64,000 bases of DNA from Marisediminitalea lipolytica (GTDB taxonomy: Bacteria > Pseudomonadota > Gammaproteobacteria > Enterobacterales > Alteromonadaceae): contig NZ_MJIC01000004.1 in NCBI RefSeq assembly GCF_001758465.1, positions 124,001-188,000 on the forward strand, given 5' to 3'. Made by a program: the position numbers and the translations under genes. The notes beneath the pieces are model-generated. The model worked only from the letters and a program-made list of their open reading frames with translations. It was not told the origin of the DNA and searched no databases. Below, in pieces: positions 36,366-46,087 of the stretch (positions are counted from its first letter, which is position 1; each line of letters opens with the position of its first letter).

Positions 36366-36458
36366 ATCTGCGCTTTTTGTAAAACACAGGATTGCAAACA
36401 CCCATAATCACGGGTAGGGTCTCGCTATCTTCTGTTCGAACATAGCTTATTCTACCCG

Positions 36459-37628
36459 ATGAAATACTTTCGGCCGACCGTACTTATTGGCTTGCTTTGC
36501 CTGACTTCACTGGTTTTTCTGAGTAGTTGTCAGCAGACGCCTGAGCCGCGTTTCACGCCTTCTGAAACCGTTTTACCTACCAGAGTAAGCCCATTTGCAG
36601 ACTATCAACGTGCGGTGGCCGACTGGCTGACAAAAAATCGTATGACCACCGGCTTCGAAAAGCGCTGGGAGGTTTCCCTCAACACGCCATTTGAATGTGG
36701 CGTCGGTAATGGCAAGGGCGTGTTGTTTATTCATGGCCTGGGTGATTCGCCGTATTTTTTTCATGACATCGCAGAGCGGTTGTGTGCCAGCAACGTTTGG
36801 GTTCGCAGTATTTTGTTGCCGGGGCATGGCTCTAAACCCGGGGATATGTTAAATGCCAGCTATGCCTTGTGGCAGCAAACCACAGATTTCCATGTTGCTC
36901 AGTTTGCTGAACAAGTAGATGAGTTATATCTGGCCGGCTTTTCTACGGGTACTAATCTAGCGGTGATTAGTGCCAGTAAGCGTGACGATATTCATGGCCT
37001 GTTATTGTTCTCGCCTGCGTTTCAGTCTAAGTTTGCTGTTACCTGGCTGGCTCCCTATATGACATCGGTGTTTCGCTGGCCTAATGTCGAACCCGAAGAT
37101 AATCCTACCCGCTATAATTCTATTGCCATGCAAGGCTTTGCTGCTTACCAGGGCAGTGTGGATGCAGTGCAGGCATCCCTGCAAAAACAATCGGTTGCAC
37201 TACCTGTTTTATTGGTCGTTCCCGAGGGTGACAGTGTTGTGGCGGTAGATGCGGTAGCCGATTATTACCATCAGTATTTTACCAGTACCGCTAATCAATT
37301 GCTGTGGCTGGGCGAACAGGAAACTGCGCCACAAAACAGTCAGGTTTTAAGTATGGATATCCCGGCGCAGCGTATTGGCGCAGCTTCACACATGAGTGTG
37401 TTATTCAGTCCTGATAATCCTTTATATGGTATCGATGGTAACATTCGGATTTGTGATAACGGGCAGGGCAGTAGCAAAACGGCGCGCTGTGAAGCCGGCG
37501 AAAAGGTGTGGTACGGCCCCTGGGGCTTAACGGCTGATGATAAAGTGTTTGCCCGGTTAACCTACAATCCGCATTTCGACACTATGATGGTGGCGGTTGA
37601 ACGGCTTTTGGGGATTGGACACCAATAA
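36459..37628 (+). CDS. Alpha/beta-hydrolase lipoprotein
   Basis: The 389-residue protein has a lipoprotein signal peptide with lipobox LSSC (Cys24). The alpha/beta-hydrolase features are the oxyanion segment LFIHGLGDSP, the nucleophile elbow GFSTG (serine nucleophile), an acidic residue in VVPEGDSVVAV and a histidine in SHMSVLF. It is predicted to be an envelope-anchored esterase or lipase-like enzyme. Substrate unknown. It is single, with no operon partner. Confidence 0.8.
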   Translation: MKYFRPTVLIGLLCLTSLVFLSSCQQTPEPRFTPSETVLPTRVSPFADYQRAVADWLTKNRMTTGFEKRWEVSLNTPFECGVGNGKGVLFIHGLGDSPYFFHDIAERLCASNVWVRSILLPGHGSKPGDMLNASYALWQQTTDFHVAQFAEQVDELYLAGFSTGTNLAVISASKRDDIHGLLLFSPAFQSKFAVTWLAPYMTSVFRWPNVEPEDNPTRYNSIAMQGFAAYQGSVDAVQASLQKQSVALPVLLVVPEGDSVVAVDAVADYYHQYFTSTANQLLWLGEQETAPQNSQVLSMDIPAQRIGAASHMSVLFSPDNPLYGIDGNIRICDNGQGSSKTARCEAGEKVWYGPWGLTADDKVFARLTYNPHFDTMMVAVERLLGIGHQ

Positions 37629-37771
37629 GGTGTAAAAGAAGGCGTAAAAGAATAAACAGGTACTAAAGACAACATTAAAGGTGTCCAGGTACCTGAGTCA
37701 TTCATTTATTCTAAAATAAGTTCACTTATGTGACGTTTGTTGCCTGGCTGATGATAGCCGGCAGTGAAACG

Positions 37772-37921
37772 TTATTCGTAATGACGTTCCATCCACATGA
37801 TCTGCATTTTCAGTTCGCTGATTTCTCTCTTAGCCTCGGCTAATTCGTCAGCAATCGAATGATCCTGGATTGCATTTTCATCACATGAGTTGTTCAGAGC
37901 ATTACTATCTTGTTGTGACAT
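37772..37921 (-). CDS. 49-residue coiled-coil small protein
   Basis: An ATG at 37921 preceded by GTGGAAAA opens a 49-residue frame. The first 20 residues are polar (MSQQDSNALNNS). The rest forms a heptad-like helix (DELAEAKREISELKMQIMWM) ending ERHYE. It looks like a small coiled-coil protein in the general style of SlyX, but I cannot name a family. It lies alone in a 1-kb gap, convergent with the lipoprotein hydrolase gene. Confidence 0.5.
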   Translation of the reverse strand: MSQQDSNALNNSCDENAIQDHSIADELAEAKREISELKMQIMWMERHYE

Positions 37922-38410
37922 AAGTTTTTTCCACGCGTTATTAGAGTAAGGGTACGAATTTTTGTAGTTGTAGTTGGAAAGATACAGTATGTATTACAGA
38001 AATGCCAAAAAAATGAACGAATACCAGGCATTTTTTCGATTAATAGTTGGTTTTTTAACCTGAGAGTTGCAAAGAAACAGTTGGAAATGTTGTTTCTCCT
38101 CTGTTTTTAGTGAGAAGCAATACGCTGATTTGTATTACAAATTTATTAATGCCTCCCGATAATACTGGCCACTTAAGCGTAAGAAGACTTTTTAAGTGTT
38201 TGGCTTGTTAATGTTGTAGTGACAAATGTAACCATTCATAAAGCATTTGGGCCAGCATTAGACTAAATGGTAAGAACCCCTCACTGCGGCTTTGCTTTGT
38301 GGGAAGGCGAACACAGCCTGATTATGTGGATGGCATTTACTTGACTCGAAATATCGCTATTATGCTACCTTTAATGTGCCCTCAGCCTTCGATTTTGGTT
38401 ACAGACTGTG
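37922..38410. other. A/T-rich intergenic region
   Basis: About 490 bases with no gene I can support. A weak hairpin with arms AAATGCC and GGCATTT followed by T's lies at about 38001-38036. The remainder presumably holds the promoter of the 49-residue gene and distal control sequences for the sugar transporter. Confidence 0.35.
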
Positions 38411-38626
38411 TTACACAGAATTTGCTATAAATGATGAGAAGGTGGCAACTGGTGATAAGCCAATATCTTGCAAAGTCAGCCTTTCTGTTATAGGTGACGG
38501 TACCTGTTGTTGAGGTAGCGGTGGTAGGAAAAGGTATTGTAACGTTAAATCTATCTCAACAGGTTGAGAGAATATCACCTGATTAAATTGTGAAAGGCTT
38601 AAACCACTTACTATTGTGGTGAGCAT
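38411..38626 (-). CDS. Doubtful 71-residue open frame
   Basis: The frame begins MLTTIVSGLSLSQFN and has a Pro/Gln-rich middle (LFLPPLPQQQVPSP). It is divergent from the sugar transporter. AGGA lies 12 bases before the ATG, which is rather far. I do not recognise the product and the composition is not clearly protein-like, so it may be non-coding sequence. Confidence 0.2.
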   Translation of the reverse strand: MLTTIVSGLSLSQFNQVIFSQPVEIDLTLQYLFLPPLPQQQVPSPITERLTLQDIGLSPVATFSSFIANSV

Positions 38627-38633
38627 AAAATAG

Positions 38634-38669
38634 AAGCTTCCTGGCAGAATACTCACTGTCAGGAAGCTT
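38634..38669. promoter_or_regulatory. 10-bp inverted repeat before the sugar transporter gene
   Basis: Perfect arms AAGCTTCCTG and CAGGAAGCTT are 16 bases apart and end 32 bases before the transporter ATG. The structure could be a leader hairpin, an operator with two half-sites spaced by about 2.5 turns, or a terminator for an upstream transcript; the short T content makes termination less likely. Confidence 0.45.
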
Positions 38670-38701
38670 TGTTGTATTTAGCGAACTCGGAGATATGTAG
38701 T

Positions 38702-39955
38702 ATGGCGATACAGATGCCAGGAGCCAGTGCGGGACAGTCTGGAAGTAATGAGGGTTATCGATTTGCCTTAGGCGCGTTAACCAGTCTGTTTTTTATGTGG
38801 GGGTTTATTACCTGTCTGAATGATATTTTAATCCCCTATCTTAAAGGGCTGTTCGATCTTAACTACACCGAAGCGATGCTGATTCAGTTTTGCTTTTTTG
38901 CTGCGTACTTTGTGATGTCGGTACCTGCCGGTAATCTGGTGCATCGCATTGGCCATCAAAAAGGCCTGGTCACCGGATTGAGTGTGGCCGGTGCGGGTTG
39001 CGCTTTGTTTTATCCGGCGGCAGAGCTGCATTATTACCCGTTCTTCCTGTTGGCTTTGTTTGTTCTGGCGAGTGGGATAACGGTTTTGCAGGTCGCGGCA
39101 AACCCTTATGTGGCAGCGCTGGGTTCAGCTCAGACTGCGCCTGCCAGATTAACGCTGACTCAGGGGTTCAACTCACTGGGTACTACGGTAGCACCGCTAA
39201 TCGGTGGTGCGGTGATCCTGGCGGCTGTTAGTCAGGCCACTACGCAAGCAGAGAAAACCGCCAGTGTCCAATTGCCTTATTTGGTGTTGGCGGCTGCGTT
39301 GTTTGGTTTAGCGGTAATTTTTGCGTTGTTAAAATTGCCTGCCATTCATGATCAGGACTCGGCTACCACGGCGGATGTAAAACCGGTGCTGACAGAGTAT
39401 CGCCATCTTATTTTCGGTGCGGTCGGTATTTTCGTATATGTTGGTGGTGAAGTGGCTATTGGGAGTTTCCTGGTAAACTTTATTGGCCATGAAGACATCC
39501 TGGGACTGGCCGAACACGAGGCGGCGAATTATGTTGCTTACTATTGGGGCGGCGCTATGGTTGGCCGATTCATTGGTGCAGCAGTCATGACAAAGTTTTC
39601 ACCTTCCAAAGTATTAGGCTGGCATGCAGTTGCTGCCGCGATTTTGGTGTTAACCGCTATTTTTACTACAGGACAAGTGGCAATGCTGGCTATCCTGGCT
39701 GTGGGTTTATGTAATTCTATTATGTTCCCTACTATTTTCAGTCTGGCTATTCAGGGGATGGGCGTTTATGCAAGTAAAGGCGCTGGCTTGTTGTGTCTGG
39801 CGATAGTGGGTGGCGCCATCGTGCCGTTACTACAGGGTGTATTGGCCGATATGGTAGGTATTCAGCTGGCCTTTGTTGTCCCCGTGTTATGTTATGGTTA
39901 TATCATGTATTACGGCTTTGCTTTTACTAAATTGTACCGTGTACCAGCCGAATAA
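38702..39955 (+). CDS. FucP/GluP-family MFS sugar:H+ symporter
   Basis: The 417-residue protein has about 12 transmembrane helices and typical FucP-family segments (FFMWGFITCLNDILIPYLK near the N-terminus, and ANPYVAALG). Members import fucose, glucose/galactose or N-acetylglucosamine with protons. I chose ATG 38702 because GGAG lies 9 bases upstream; the frame opens earlier only through a TTG codon at 38669. No sugar-catabolic gene is nearby, so the substrate is uncertain. A terminator follows. Confidence 0.88.
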   Translation: MAIQMPGASAGQSGSNEGYRFALGALTSLFFMWGFITCLNDILIPYLKGLFDLNYTEAMLIQFCFFAAYFVMSVPAGNLVHRIGHQKGLVTGLSVAGAGCALFYPAAELHYYPFFLLALFVLASGITVLQVAANPYVAALGSAQTAPARLTLTQGFNSLGTTVAPLIGGAVILAAVSQATTQAEKTASVQLPYLVLAAALFGLAVIFALLKLPAIHDQDSATTADVKPVLTEYRHLIFGAVGIFVYVGGEVAIGSFLVNFIGHEDILGLAEHEAANYVAYYWGGAMVGRFIGAAVMTKFSPSKVLGWHAVAAAILVLTAIFTTGQVAMLAILAVGLCNSIMFPTIFSLAIQGMGVYASKGAGLLCLAIVGGAIVPLLQGVLADMVGIQLAFVVPVLCYGYIMYYGFAFTKLYRVPAE

Positions 39956-39965
39956 CTAAGTTCCT

Positions 39966-40000
39966 AAAGCCGGCGACTGAGCTCAGTGCCGGCTTTACTT
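39966..40000 (+). terminator. Terminator after the sugar transporter gene
   Basis: Arms AAAGCCGGC and GCCGGCTTT enclose a second short palindrome ACTGAGCTCAGT, giving a long hairpin with a single bulged base and a T-rich 3' side. Confidence 0.8.
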
Positions 40001-40111
40001 CTTCCCTTAATATCCTTATCTGACTACCTGAAAATATCGAACAATTGCTTAATTCTACCAGCCTGGTGAGGCGGTAAAATTCCATGTCAGGGGCAGTCAG
40101 AGACAAACCGA

Positions 40112-41509
40112 TTATTCGTTTACTTCTTTATCTGTTTGGGGATCAGCAAATATGACCTCATCTTCTTCTTTGTGAGCTCCCATCAACCGAGGTCGTTCGA
40201 TTAAGAAGTACAGTGCTACACCAATAACGATTGCATACACAGTAGACTTAGGATCAGGCATAGCCAGCGTTACAGCAACAATACCGGCAACACCGCGCTC
40301 AGCTGAATTATGGAGTTGTTCCATACCCACCATAATACAAATATAAGCGGTTAACACTAAGGTCAGCGACAGCGCAATAGGTAATACAGGTTTGAACATA
40401 CTGACTAATGGAAGACAGAACAATGCCATCATTCCTGCTACCCAGAAGGTACCCGCACCACTATAAATACTATCCATCGCTTTACGACCCATTGCGTAGC
40501 GCTCAGCTACAGTTGCATGCACAGCGGTAAACAGGGGGCCAGAAAGGCCTGGCCAGGGAGCCAGGAAAGCATGTAACAGGTTTCGAATAGCGGTAACCAC
40601 GTGGACGCGGTCTACGTTAATCTCAATTTTTTCGTCTTCGCGGACCTGGTCGACCCGCTCCAGAAGAGTACGACCTACCAGGATATCACCAAAAGCAATG
40701 ACATAAGCAATCAGGGCGGTGGGGATGGCCAACAGAAACATATCCAAATCAGGGAAACCAACAGTGAATACCAAATATTCTGACATCAGCCCGAAGTCTG
40801 GTTGGGTGATCCCCCATTGAATATCCGGGAGTGGATATTCGCCAATAATCCAGCCTACGATCATGGCAATTACCATTCCGGGTACCATACCAAAATTGGA
40901 AATTTTGCGAGCCAGGGCTGAGCTTTCCAGTACATTTTTGAACGATAAAGAAAATAAGATATAGGCAGCAACAATAGAACCGGCGATTAGTGAAACTGGC
41001 GTGTTATCAATGCGCCCCCCCGCTTTGAGCTCGCCCATCATTGCCGCGATACCGGCACCAATAATAATCCCGGCCTTCAGTGAATTAGGAATAACGCTAA
41101 CGAGTTTAGACCCCCATCCCGTTAGCCCTAAAATGAGAAAGATGGCAAACACTTCAATTTGCAGAGCAAACAAAGCTTTAATTGCCTCAGGTCCGGGCTC
41201 ATAGCCACTCAAAAACAAGATTACAACCGGGATTGCCGGCGTGATCCAGCCGGGTACCATGGGTACCCCTAATATTGCCGGTAAGATATAACCCACACCG
41301 GCGATAAAGGTAAATGCTAAAGCTGCTTCATAGGGCATGCCAAGGTATTTTTGTAACAGTGGAATCATAGCCAAACCGACTACAAACATTACAAAACCCT
41401 GGATCATTTCGGGGAATTCCCACCGGCAGTGAATAAAGGGTAAACGAATTTTAAAAGGTCCAGCGGGCCAATAGGGATGCTCTTGTCCGTGTTGACGATT
41501 TATTGCCAT
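40112..41509 (-). CDS. NCS2/SLC23-like permease, substrate unknown
   Basis: The 465-residue polytopic protein has about 12-14 hydrophobic helices and a hydrophilic N-terminus (MAINRQHGQEHPYWPAG) and C-terminus rich in Asp/Glu. Sequence style (GWITPAIPVVILFLSG; GIIIGAGIAAMMGELKAGG) recalls the xanthine/uracil permease (NCS2) or related SulP-fold families. It could move a nucleobase or an anion. The ATG has an AAGGA ribosome site. It has no operon partner, and lies 310 bases from the RND genes. Confidence 0.65.
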   Translation of the reverse strand: MAINRQHGQEHPYWPAGPFKIRLPFIHCRWEFPEMIQGFVMFVVGLAMIPLLQKYLGMPYEAALAFTFIAGVGYILPAILGVPMVPGWITPAIPVVILFLSGYEPGPEAIKALFALQIEVFAIFLILGLTGWGSKLVSVIPNSLKAGIIIGAGIAAMMGELKAGGRIDNTPVSLIAGSIVAAYILFSLSFKNVLESSALARKISNFGMVPGMVIAMIVGWIIGEYPLPDIQWGITQPDFGLMSEYLVFTVGFPDLDMFLLAIPTALIAYVIAFGDILVGRTLLERVDQVREDEKIEINVDRVHVVTAIRNLLHAFLAPWPGLSGPLFTAVHATVAERYAMGRKAMDSIYSGAGTFWVAGMMALFCLPLVSMFKPVLPIALSLTLVLTAYICIMVGMEQLHNSAERGVAGIVAVTLAMPDPKSTVYAIVIGVALYFLIERPRLMGAHKEEDEVIFADPQTDKEVNE

Positions 41510-41770
41510 AGAAGTGTTCCTTGACTATGTGAAAAAAAAGAATTGTGCAAATGTTGTGCAGCAAGGATCACCATAAAATACAGTCGATTAGCAGTACAAT
41601 GAAAATTTGTACACTTTGTGTTCAGTTTGATTTCGGTTAATAAAACAGCGATAAGTAGAGAATAGGCTGGCGTTTTTCGGTTACGTGAAGTTGATAAGTG
41701 CTATGATGTTAAGCAATTTTTCTATTCTAATTGCTTATGGTTTGGCGTAAGAAGCCTAGGTTGCGGGCGT
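41510..41770. other. Upstream region of the permease gene
   Basis: About 260 A/T-rich bases between the permease start and the RND terminator. I see no gene, clear promoter or RNA motif. Confidence 0.35.
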
Positions 41771-41800
41771 AAAAAACAGCCCGCGTTGAGCGGGCTGTTT
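41771..41800 (-). terminator. Terminator of the RND operon
   Basis: Perfect 11-bp arms AAACAGCCCGC and GCGGGCTGTTT with a 5-base loop; on the minus strand the hairpin is followed by a T-run. It lies 18 bases past the RND stop codon. Confidence 0.9.
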
Positions 41801-41818
41801 CGTGACGGGTAATAGCTT

Positions 41819-44800
41819 TCAGACCTCGGCCGCGGCCAGCTCATCTTCAAGCTGTCGGGTCTCATCCGCCCGGGGCTTGGTAAAGCGGGCGAGACCGAGA
41901 TAGATCACCGGTGTCAGGTACAGGGTAAAGACTACTGCAATACCAAGTCCACCAAACACCACCCAGCCAATAGCGTTACGGGCTTCCGCACCGGCACCGC
42001 TGGAGAGGATCAGCGGCAGACCACCCAGTATGGTAGAGACCAGCGTCATCATAATGGGGCGCAGGCGTACTTTACCGGCTTCTACTATGGCGTCATAGAC
42101 GTCGTAGCCACGGTCGCGCAGCTGGTCGGCAAACTCAACCAGCAGGATGGCATTCTTCGCCAGCAGACCAATAAGCATGACCAGACCAATTTGCGAATAC
42201 ACGTTAATTGAGGTGTTAGTGAGGTACAGCGCATAGATGGCTGCGGCAATACCAAACGGCACTGTCAGCATCACTACAACGGCACTGTTAACGCTCTCGA
42301 ACTGGGCAGCCAGCACCAGAAATACAATCACGAAGGCCAGAATGTAGGTCATGGCAACTTGCTGGGAGGTTTCTTCATAAGCCTGGGCTTCACCAAGGAA
42401 AATGGTGCCAATCCCCGCGGGTAAAACGTCGTTACCAATATCGCGCAACTGGCTGACTGCATCGTTAATGGTAATGTTTTCCGGCATGCTCATTTCCAGT
42501 TTTATCGCACGACGCTGTGCCTGACGTTCCAGTTCAGCTGCCACGCCTTCTTCAGTGATATATGCCACGCTTGAAAGCGGCAACAGACTGCCGTTATCAG
42601 ATTTTACGTAAAGATTGGTTAAGTCCGAAGGATCGCTGGTATTGCGGTCGTTGGTTTGCAGGATAATAGGAATAGCCTGATCGCCAATGTTTAAATCCAC
42701 CACATCGTTACCACCAATCGCAGCACGCAAAGTAGACGAGATATCGCTTAGCGGTACCCCCAATTCTTGCGCACGGCGGCGGTCTATGTTCACCCGCAGT
42801 TGCGGCTGAGTTGGTTTATAGCTGATTCGTGGCGTGCCAAGCTCTGGCATTTTGTCTTCAATTGCAGCGGCATAGGTTAACGCCGCATTAAAAATTCGCT
42901 CGTAGGTATCGCCAGTGAGGGCAAGTTCCAGGCCACCGCTCTGACCCCGTAAGTTCAGGCTGTTGCCGCCAAAGGCATTGCCCGGTGCGCCGGGCACAGA
43001 TTGTAATTTAGGGCGAATTTCGCTGATGATTTGTTGTACCGATTTATCCCGCTCGTCCCAGTGTTTCAGGTCGGCGGTAATAAACACAATATTGGGGTCC
43101 CAGCGACCCACAACCGTATAGATAGACTCAATTTCGTCGCTTTCTACATAGGGCATTAACAGGCTTTCCATCCGCATGGCCTGGCGGTCCATAAAGTTGC
43201 GGCCAACACCATCCGGCCCGCGGGCGAAAATGCGAATAGTGCCACGGTCTTCGCTGGGTAAGAGTTCATTTTCGATATTTTGAGCGGTGAAATACGCACC
43301 GGCACCGGCCAGTAAACACAATACCAATACCAGCCAGGCATATTTAAGCGACCAGACCAGCGAGGTTTTATAAAACTGCAGGCAGTAAAGTCCGAGTCGT
43401 CCTAATGTGGCATCAAATAAGCTGCGTTTGTTTGCCTGTTGAGATTTAACCGGCAAGCGGGCGGTTAAGGCGGGTACCAGTGATAACGCCACAAAGGAGG
43501 AAATAATCACGGAGCCTGCCAATACACCACCAAACTCCCGGAATAGTCGCCCGGCAGTAGAGGGCAAAAATGCGATGGGAATAAATACCGAGGCCAACAC
43601 CGCTGTGGTAGCAATTACCGCAAAGAATACCTCCCGGGTACCGATAACAGCAGCCGCGCGGGCACCAAGGCCCATGGTACGGCGGCGCTGAATGTTCTCA
43701 GATACCACAATGGCGTCATCCACAATCATCCCGGTGGCCAGTACTAATGCCAGCAAGGTCAGGATATTAATAGAGAAACCCAGTACCCAGATAATGGCTA
43801 AGGCACCTGTTAACGAGACGGGAATAGACAGGGCCGGAACAATGGTGGCACGCCAGGAACCAATAAAAAAGAGTAGGGTAAAGACCACCAGAATAATGGT
43901 CAGGCCCAGCGAAAACGCTACTTCTTCCACTGAATCACGAATAAACTCAGCGTCGTCGGAAGTCACCTGAATCTGCATTTCAGGGAAGCGCTCGTCGAAG
44001 GTGTTTACCATGGCCAGAATTTCGTCAGAGATTTCGATGGTATTGGAACTGGCCTGGCGAATAACGCCTAATCCAATCACCGGTTTGCCGTCCAGGCGTA
44101 CCGCGCTGGTGGAATCTGCCGGACCAAAATACACGCTGGCCACATCCCCGATGCGGGTATCACCGGTGATAATGATATCTTTTACATCATTGGCGGTCAG
44201 TGAGGTGGCATCAGCCCGCACAATCAGCATCTGATCGCTGGACTGAATGCTGCCTGCTGGCACGTCAAAGGGCGCGGTGCGCAGCACATTAGCCACGTCC
44301 GTCATAGACAAACCAAAACTGGTAAGGCGCAGGGGGTCAACAGACACCCGCAGCACACGTTCGCGATCGCCGTTAAGGGTCACATCGGCAACGCCGGGAA
44401 TACTTAAAAACAGAGGCGCTAAATCAGTATCAACGCGTTCGGTCAGGGTTTCCAGATCGAGTGTTTCACTGGAAACAGCAAGGCTCACCACTGCCTGGGC
44501 ATCGTTATCGGCCTTAATGATGGATACCTGTTCTACTTCGTCGGGCAACTGGCGCTGCACACGGCTTACCGATTCGCGGGTCTCATTGGCAGCATCGTCA
44601 AGGTTAATGCCCGGACGAAACTCTACCCGAATACGTGCAGAGTTCTCTTCACTCTGAGCATAAATGTTTTTAACCCCGCTTACCCTGGCTACTGCCCCTT
44701 CAAGGTGAGCCGTTACTTCAGCATCCACGGTTTCCGGTGAGGCATTAGGATACTGCGCGCTTACCGTAATAGTAGGCGTATCAACATCCGGCAGTTCACG

Positions 44801-44926
44801 TACTTCAAGACCATTTAGCGCAGCATAACCGGCAATGGCAATCAGCAGGTTTAAAACAATGATCAGGACCGGGCGGCGAATCGATAACGAGGGCAGGTCG
44901 TTATGATTATCTGCGAGGTTACTCAT
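41819..44926 (-). CDS. RND efflux transporter, HAE1-type inner-membrane pump
   Basis: The 1035-residue protein has the RND layout: a first helix near residue 20-40, a large periplasmic porter domain, a block of six helices (about 335-530), a second helix near 540-560 and a second porter domain, and a final block (about 860-1015). The segment GMIVDDAIVVSENIQRR carries the paired aspartates of the proton relay. It pumps hydrophobic compounds out with its adaptor encoded just upstream. Overlap with the adaptor gene is 8 bases. No outer-membrane channel or local regulator is encoded here, so it presumably uses a TolC-like protein from elsewhere. Confidence 0.93.
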   Translation of the reverse strand: MSNLADNHNDLPSLSIRRPVLIIVLNLLIAIAGYAALNGLEVRELPDVDTPTITVSAQYPNASPETVDAEVTAHLEGAVARVSGVKNIYAQSEENSARIRVEFRPGINLDDAANETRESVSRVQRQLPDEVEQVSIIKADNDAQAVVSLAVSSETLDLETLTERVDTDLAPLFLSIPGVADVTLNGDRERVLRVSVDPLRLTSFGLSMTDVANVLRTAPFDVPAGSIQSSDQMLIVRADATSLTANDVKDIIITGDTRIGDVASVYFGPADSTSAVRLDGKPVIGLGVIRQASSNTIEISDEILAMVNTFDERFPEMQIQVTSDDAEFIRDSVEEVAFSLGLTIILVVFTLLFFIGSWRATIVPALSIPVSLTGALAIIWVLGFSINILTLLALVLATGMIVDDAIVVSENIQRRRTMGLGARAAAVIGTREVFFAVIATTAVLASVFIPIAFLPSTAGRLFREFGGVLAGSVIISSFVALSLVPALTARLPVKSQQANKRSLFDATLGRLGLYCLQFYKTSLVWSLKYAWLVLVLCLLAGAGAYFTAQNIENELLPSEDRGTIRIFARGPDGVGRNFMDRQAMRMESLLMPYVESDEIESIYTVVGRWDPNIVFITADLKHWDERDKSVQQIISEIRPKLQSVPGAPGNAFGGNSLNLRGQSGGLELALTGDTYERIFNAALTYAAAIEDKMPELGTPRISYKPTQPQLRVNIDRRRAQELGVPLSDISSTLRAAIGGNDVVDLNIGDQAIPIILQTNDRNTSDPSDLTNLYVKSDNGSLLPLSSVAYITEEGVAAELERQAQRRAIKLEMSMPENITINDAVSQLRDIGNDVLPAGIGTIFLGEAQAYEETSQQVAMTYILAFVIVFLVLAAQFESVNSAVVVMLTVPFGIAAAIYALYLTNTSINVYSQIGLVMLIGLLAKNAILLVEFADQLRDRGYDVYDAIVEAGKVRLRPIMMTLVSTILGGLPLILSSGAGAEARNAIGWVVFGGLGIAVVFTLYLTPVIYLGLARFTKPRADETRQLEDELAAAEV

Positions 44927-45977
44927 TGGCTTCTCTCCGCGCCAAAGAGGTGGTGATGGCCTGACCCTCGCGCAGCGACTGAATGCCTTCGGCTACCAGT
45001 ACGTCACCGTCTTGCAGATCGCCACTGACTAAAATTGTGCCGCGTAAGCGCTGATGCACACTTACATCAACACGTTTGGCTTTGTTATCCACCGCGGTAT
45101 AAATATAAGCGCCGGTGGCGCCCCACAGTAAGGCCGCTTCCGGAATCGCAGCGTACAGTTCGCCCTGGAGATTCAGCTTTACTCTGAAGCTCATGCCCGG
45201 GCGGTAGATATCCCGTTCGTTAGCAAGCAGCGCTCGTGCCGCCATCGTACGATCGGTATTGTTAATGCGTGAATCGAGCTGGGCAATATTTGCCGACAAC
45301 GAAACATCCCGCGATGCCCATGGTTGTAGCGTGACTTTGCTTTCCGACATTAATAAGGTAACGGCGGATTCCGGCGCTCTGAAATTAACATACAGGTTGC
45401 TGCGGTCATCCAGCGTGGTAATAACGGTAGTGGTGGTAACGCGGTCACCAACCTCAACGTCTGTTAACCCTACATAACCGCTGAACGGGGCAATCACCCG
45501 ACGGTCTTCCAAATCGGCGTTGGCTTCATCAAGCGTTACCCTGGCCAGGTCGCGGGCTGTGCGGGCGGTATCAATTTCGCTTTGTGCTACGGCGCCGCGA
45601 TCACGGCTGTCTATCAAACGTTTAAGAACACGTTCGGCTTCTTCCAGTTGTAATTCAGCCCGACGCACGGCGACGACCTGACGGCGGTCATCCAGTGTAA
45701 TAAGGACATCACCTTTAGTGACTTTTTGGCCGGGTTTAAAATTCACGGCAGTCACTTCGTCTGCCACTGCAGGATACAGCGTGACAGATTTAACTGCCTC
45801 GGCCGTGCCCACGGCCTCTACGTTTTTTTGCTCGTACATAAACTCAATGTTGTTGAGTACTACAAGCTTGGCACTGTTTCCTCTGCCACCCCAGCTTTGC
45901 GCCGATACCGGTAGTGTAATAACTGCCAGTTGCAGGAGTGCTGTGATCCAGAGTGATTTCTTCAAAAACTTTAACAT
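44919..45977 (-). CDS. RND periplasmic adaptor (membrane fusion protein)
   Basis: The 352-residue protein has a signal peptide (about 1-26), a biotinyl-lipoyl-like half-domain (VNFKPGQKVTKGDVLITLDD), a short alpha-hairpin (about 100-150), the second lipoyl half and a beta-barrel. The short hairpin is typical of adaptors for HAE1 pumps of the MexH/AcrA superfamily. It links the inner-membrane pump to an outer-membrane channel. It is the first gene of the two-gene operon and overlaps the pump gene by 8 bases. Confidence 0.9.
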   Translation of the reverse strand: MLKFLKKSLWITALLQLAVITLPVSAQSWGGRGNSAKLVVLNNIEFMYEQKNVEAVGTAEAVKSVTLYPAVADEVTAVNFKPGQKVTKGDVLITLDDRRQVVAVRRAELQLEEAERVLKRLIDSRDRGAVAQSEIDTARTARDLARVTLDEANADLEDRRVIAPFSGYVGLTDVEVGDRVTTTTVITTLDDRSNLYVNFRAPESAVTLLMSESKVTLQPWASRDVSLSANIAQLDSRINNTDRTMAARALLANERDIYRPGMSFRVKLNLQGELYAAIPEAALLWGATGAYIYTAVDNKAKRVDVSVHQRLRGTILVSGDLQDGDVLVAEGIQSLREGQAITTSLARREANE

Positions 45978-46087
45978 GTCGCTTCCCGAAGACCTTTTAC
46001 ATGAACTGTTACGCAGTTCGTGTAAAGAGGGTGCATTATTATTTTATTGTTAATAATTCGTATTATCGCCAATGGTTTGTTAAGCGG

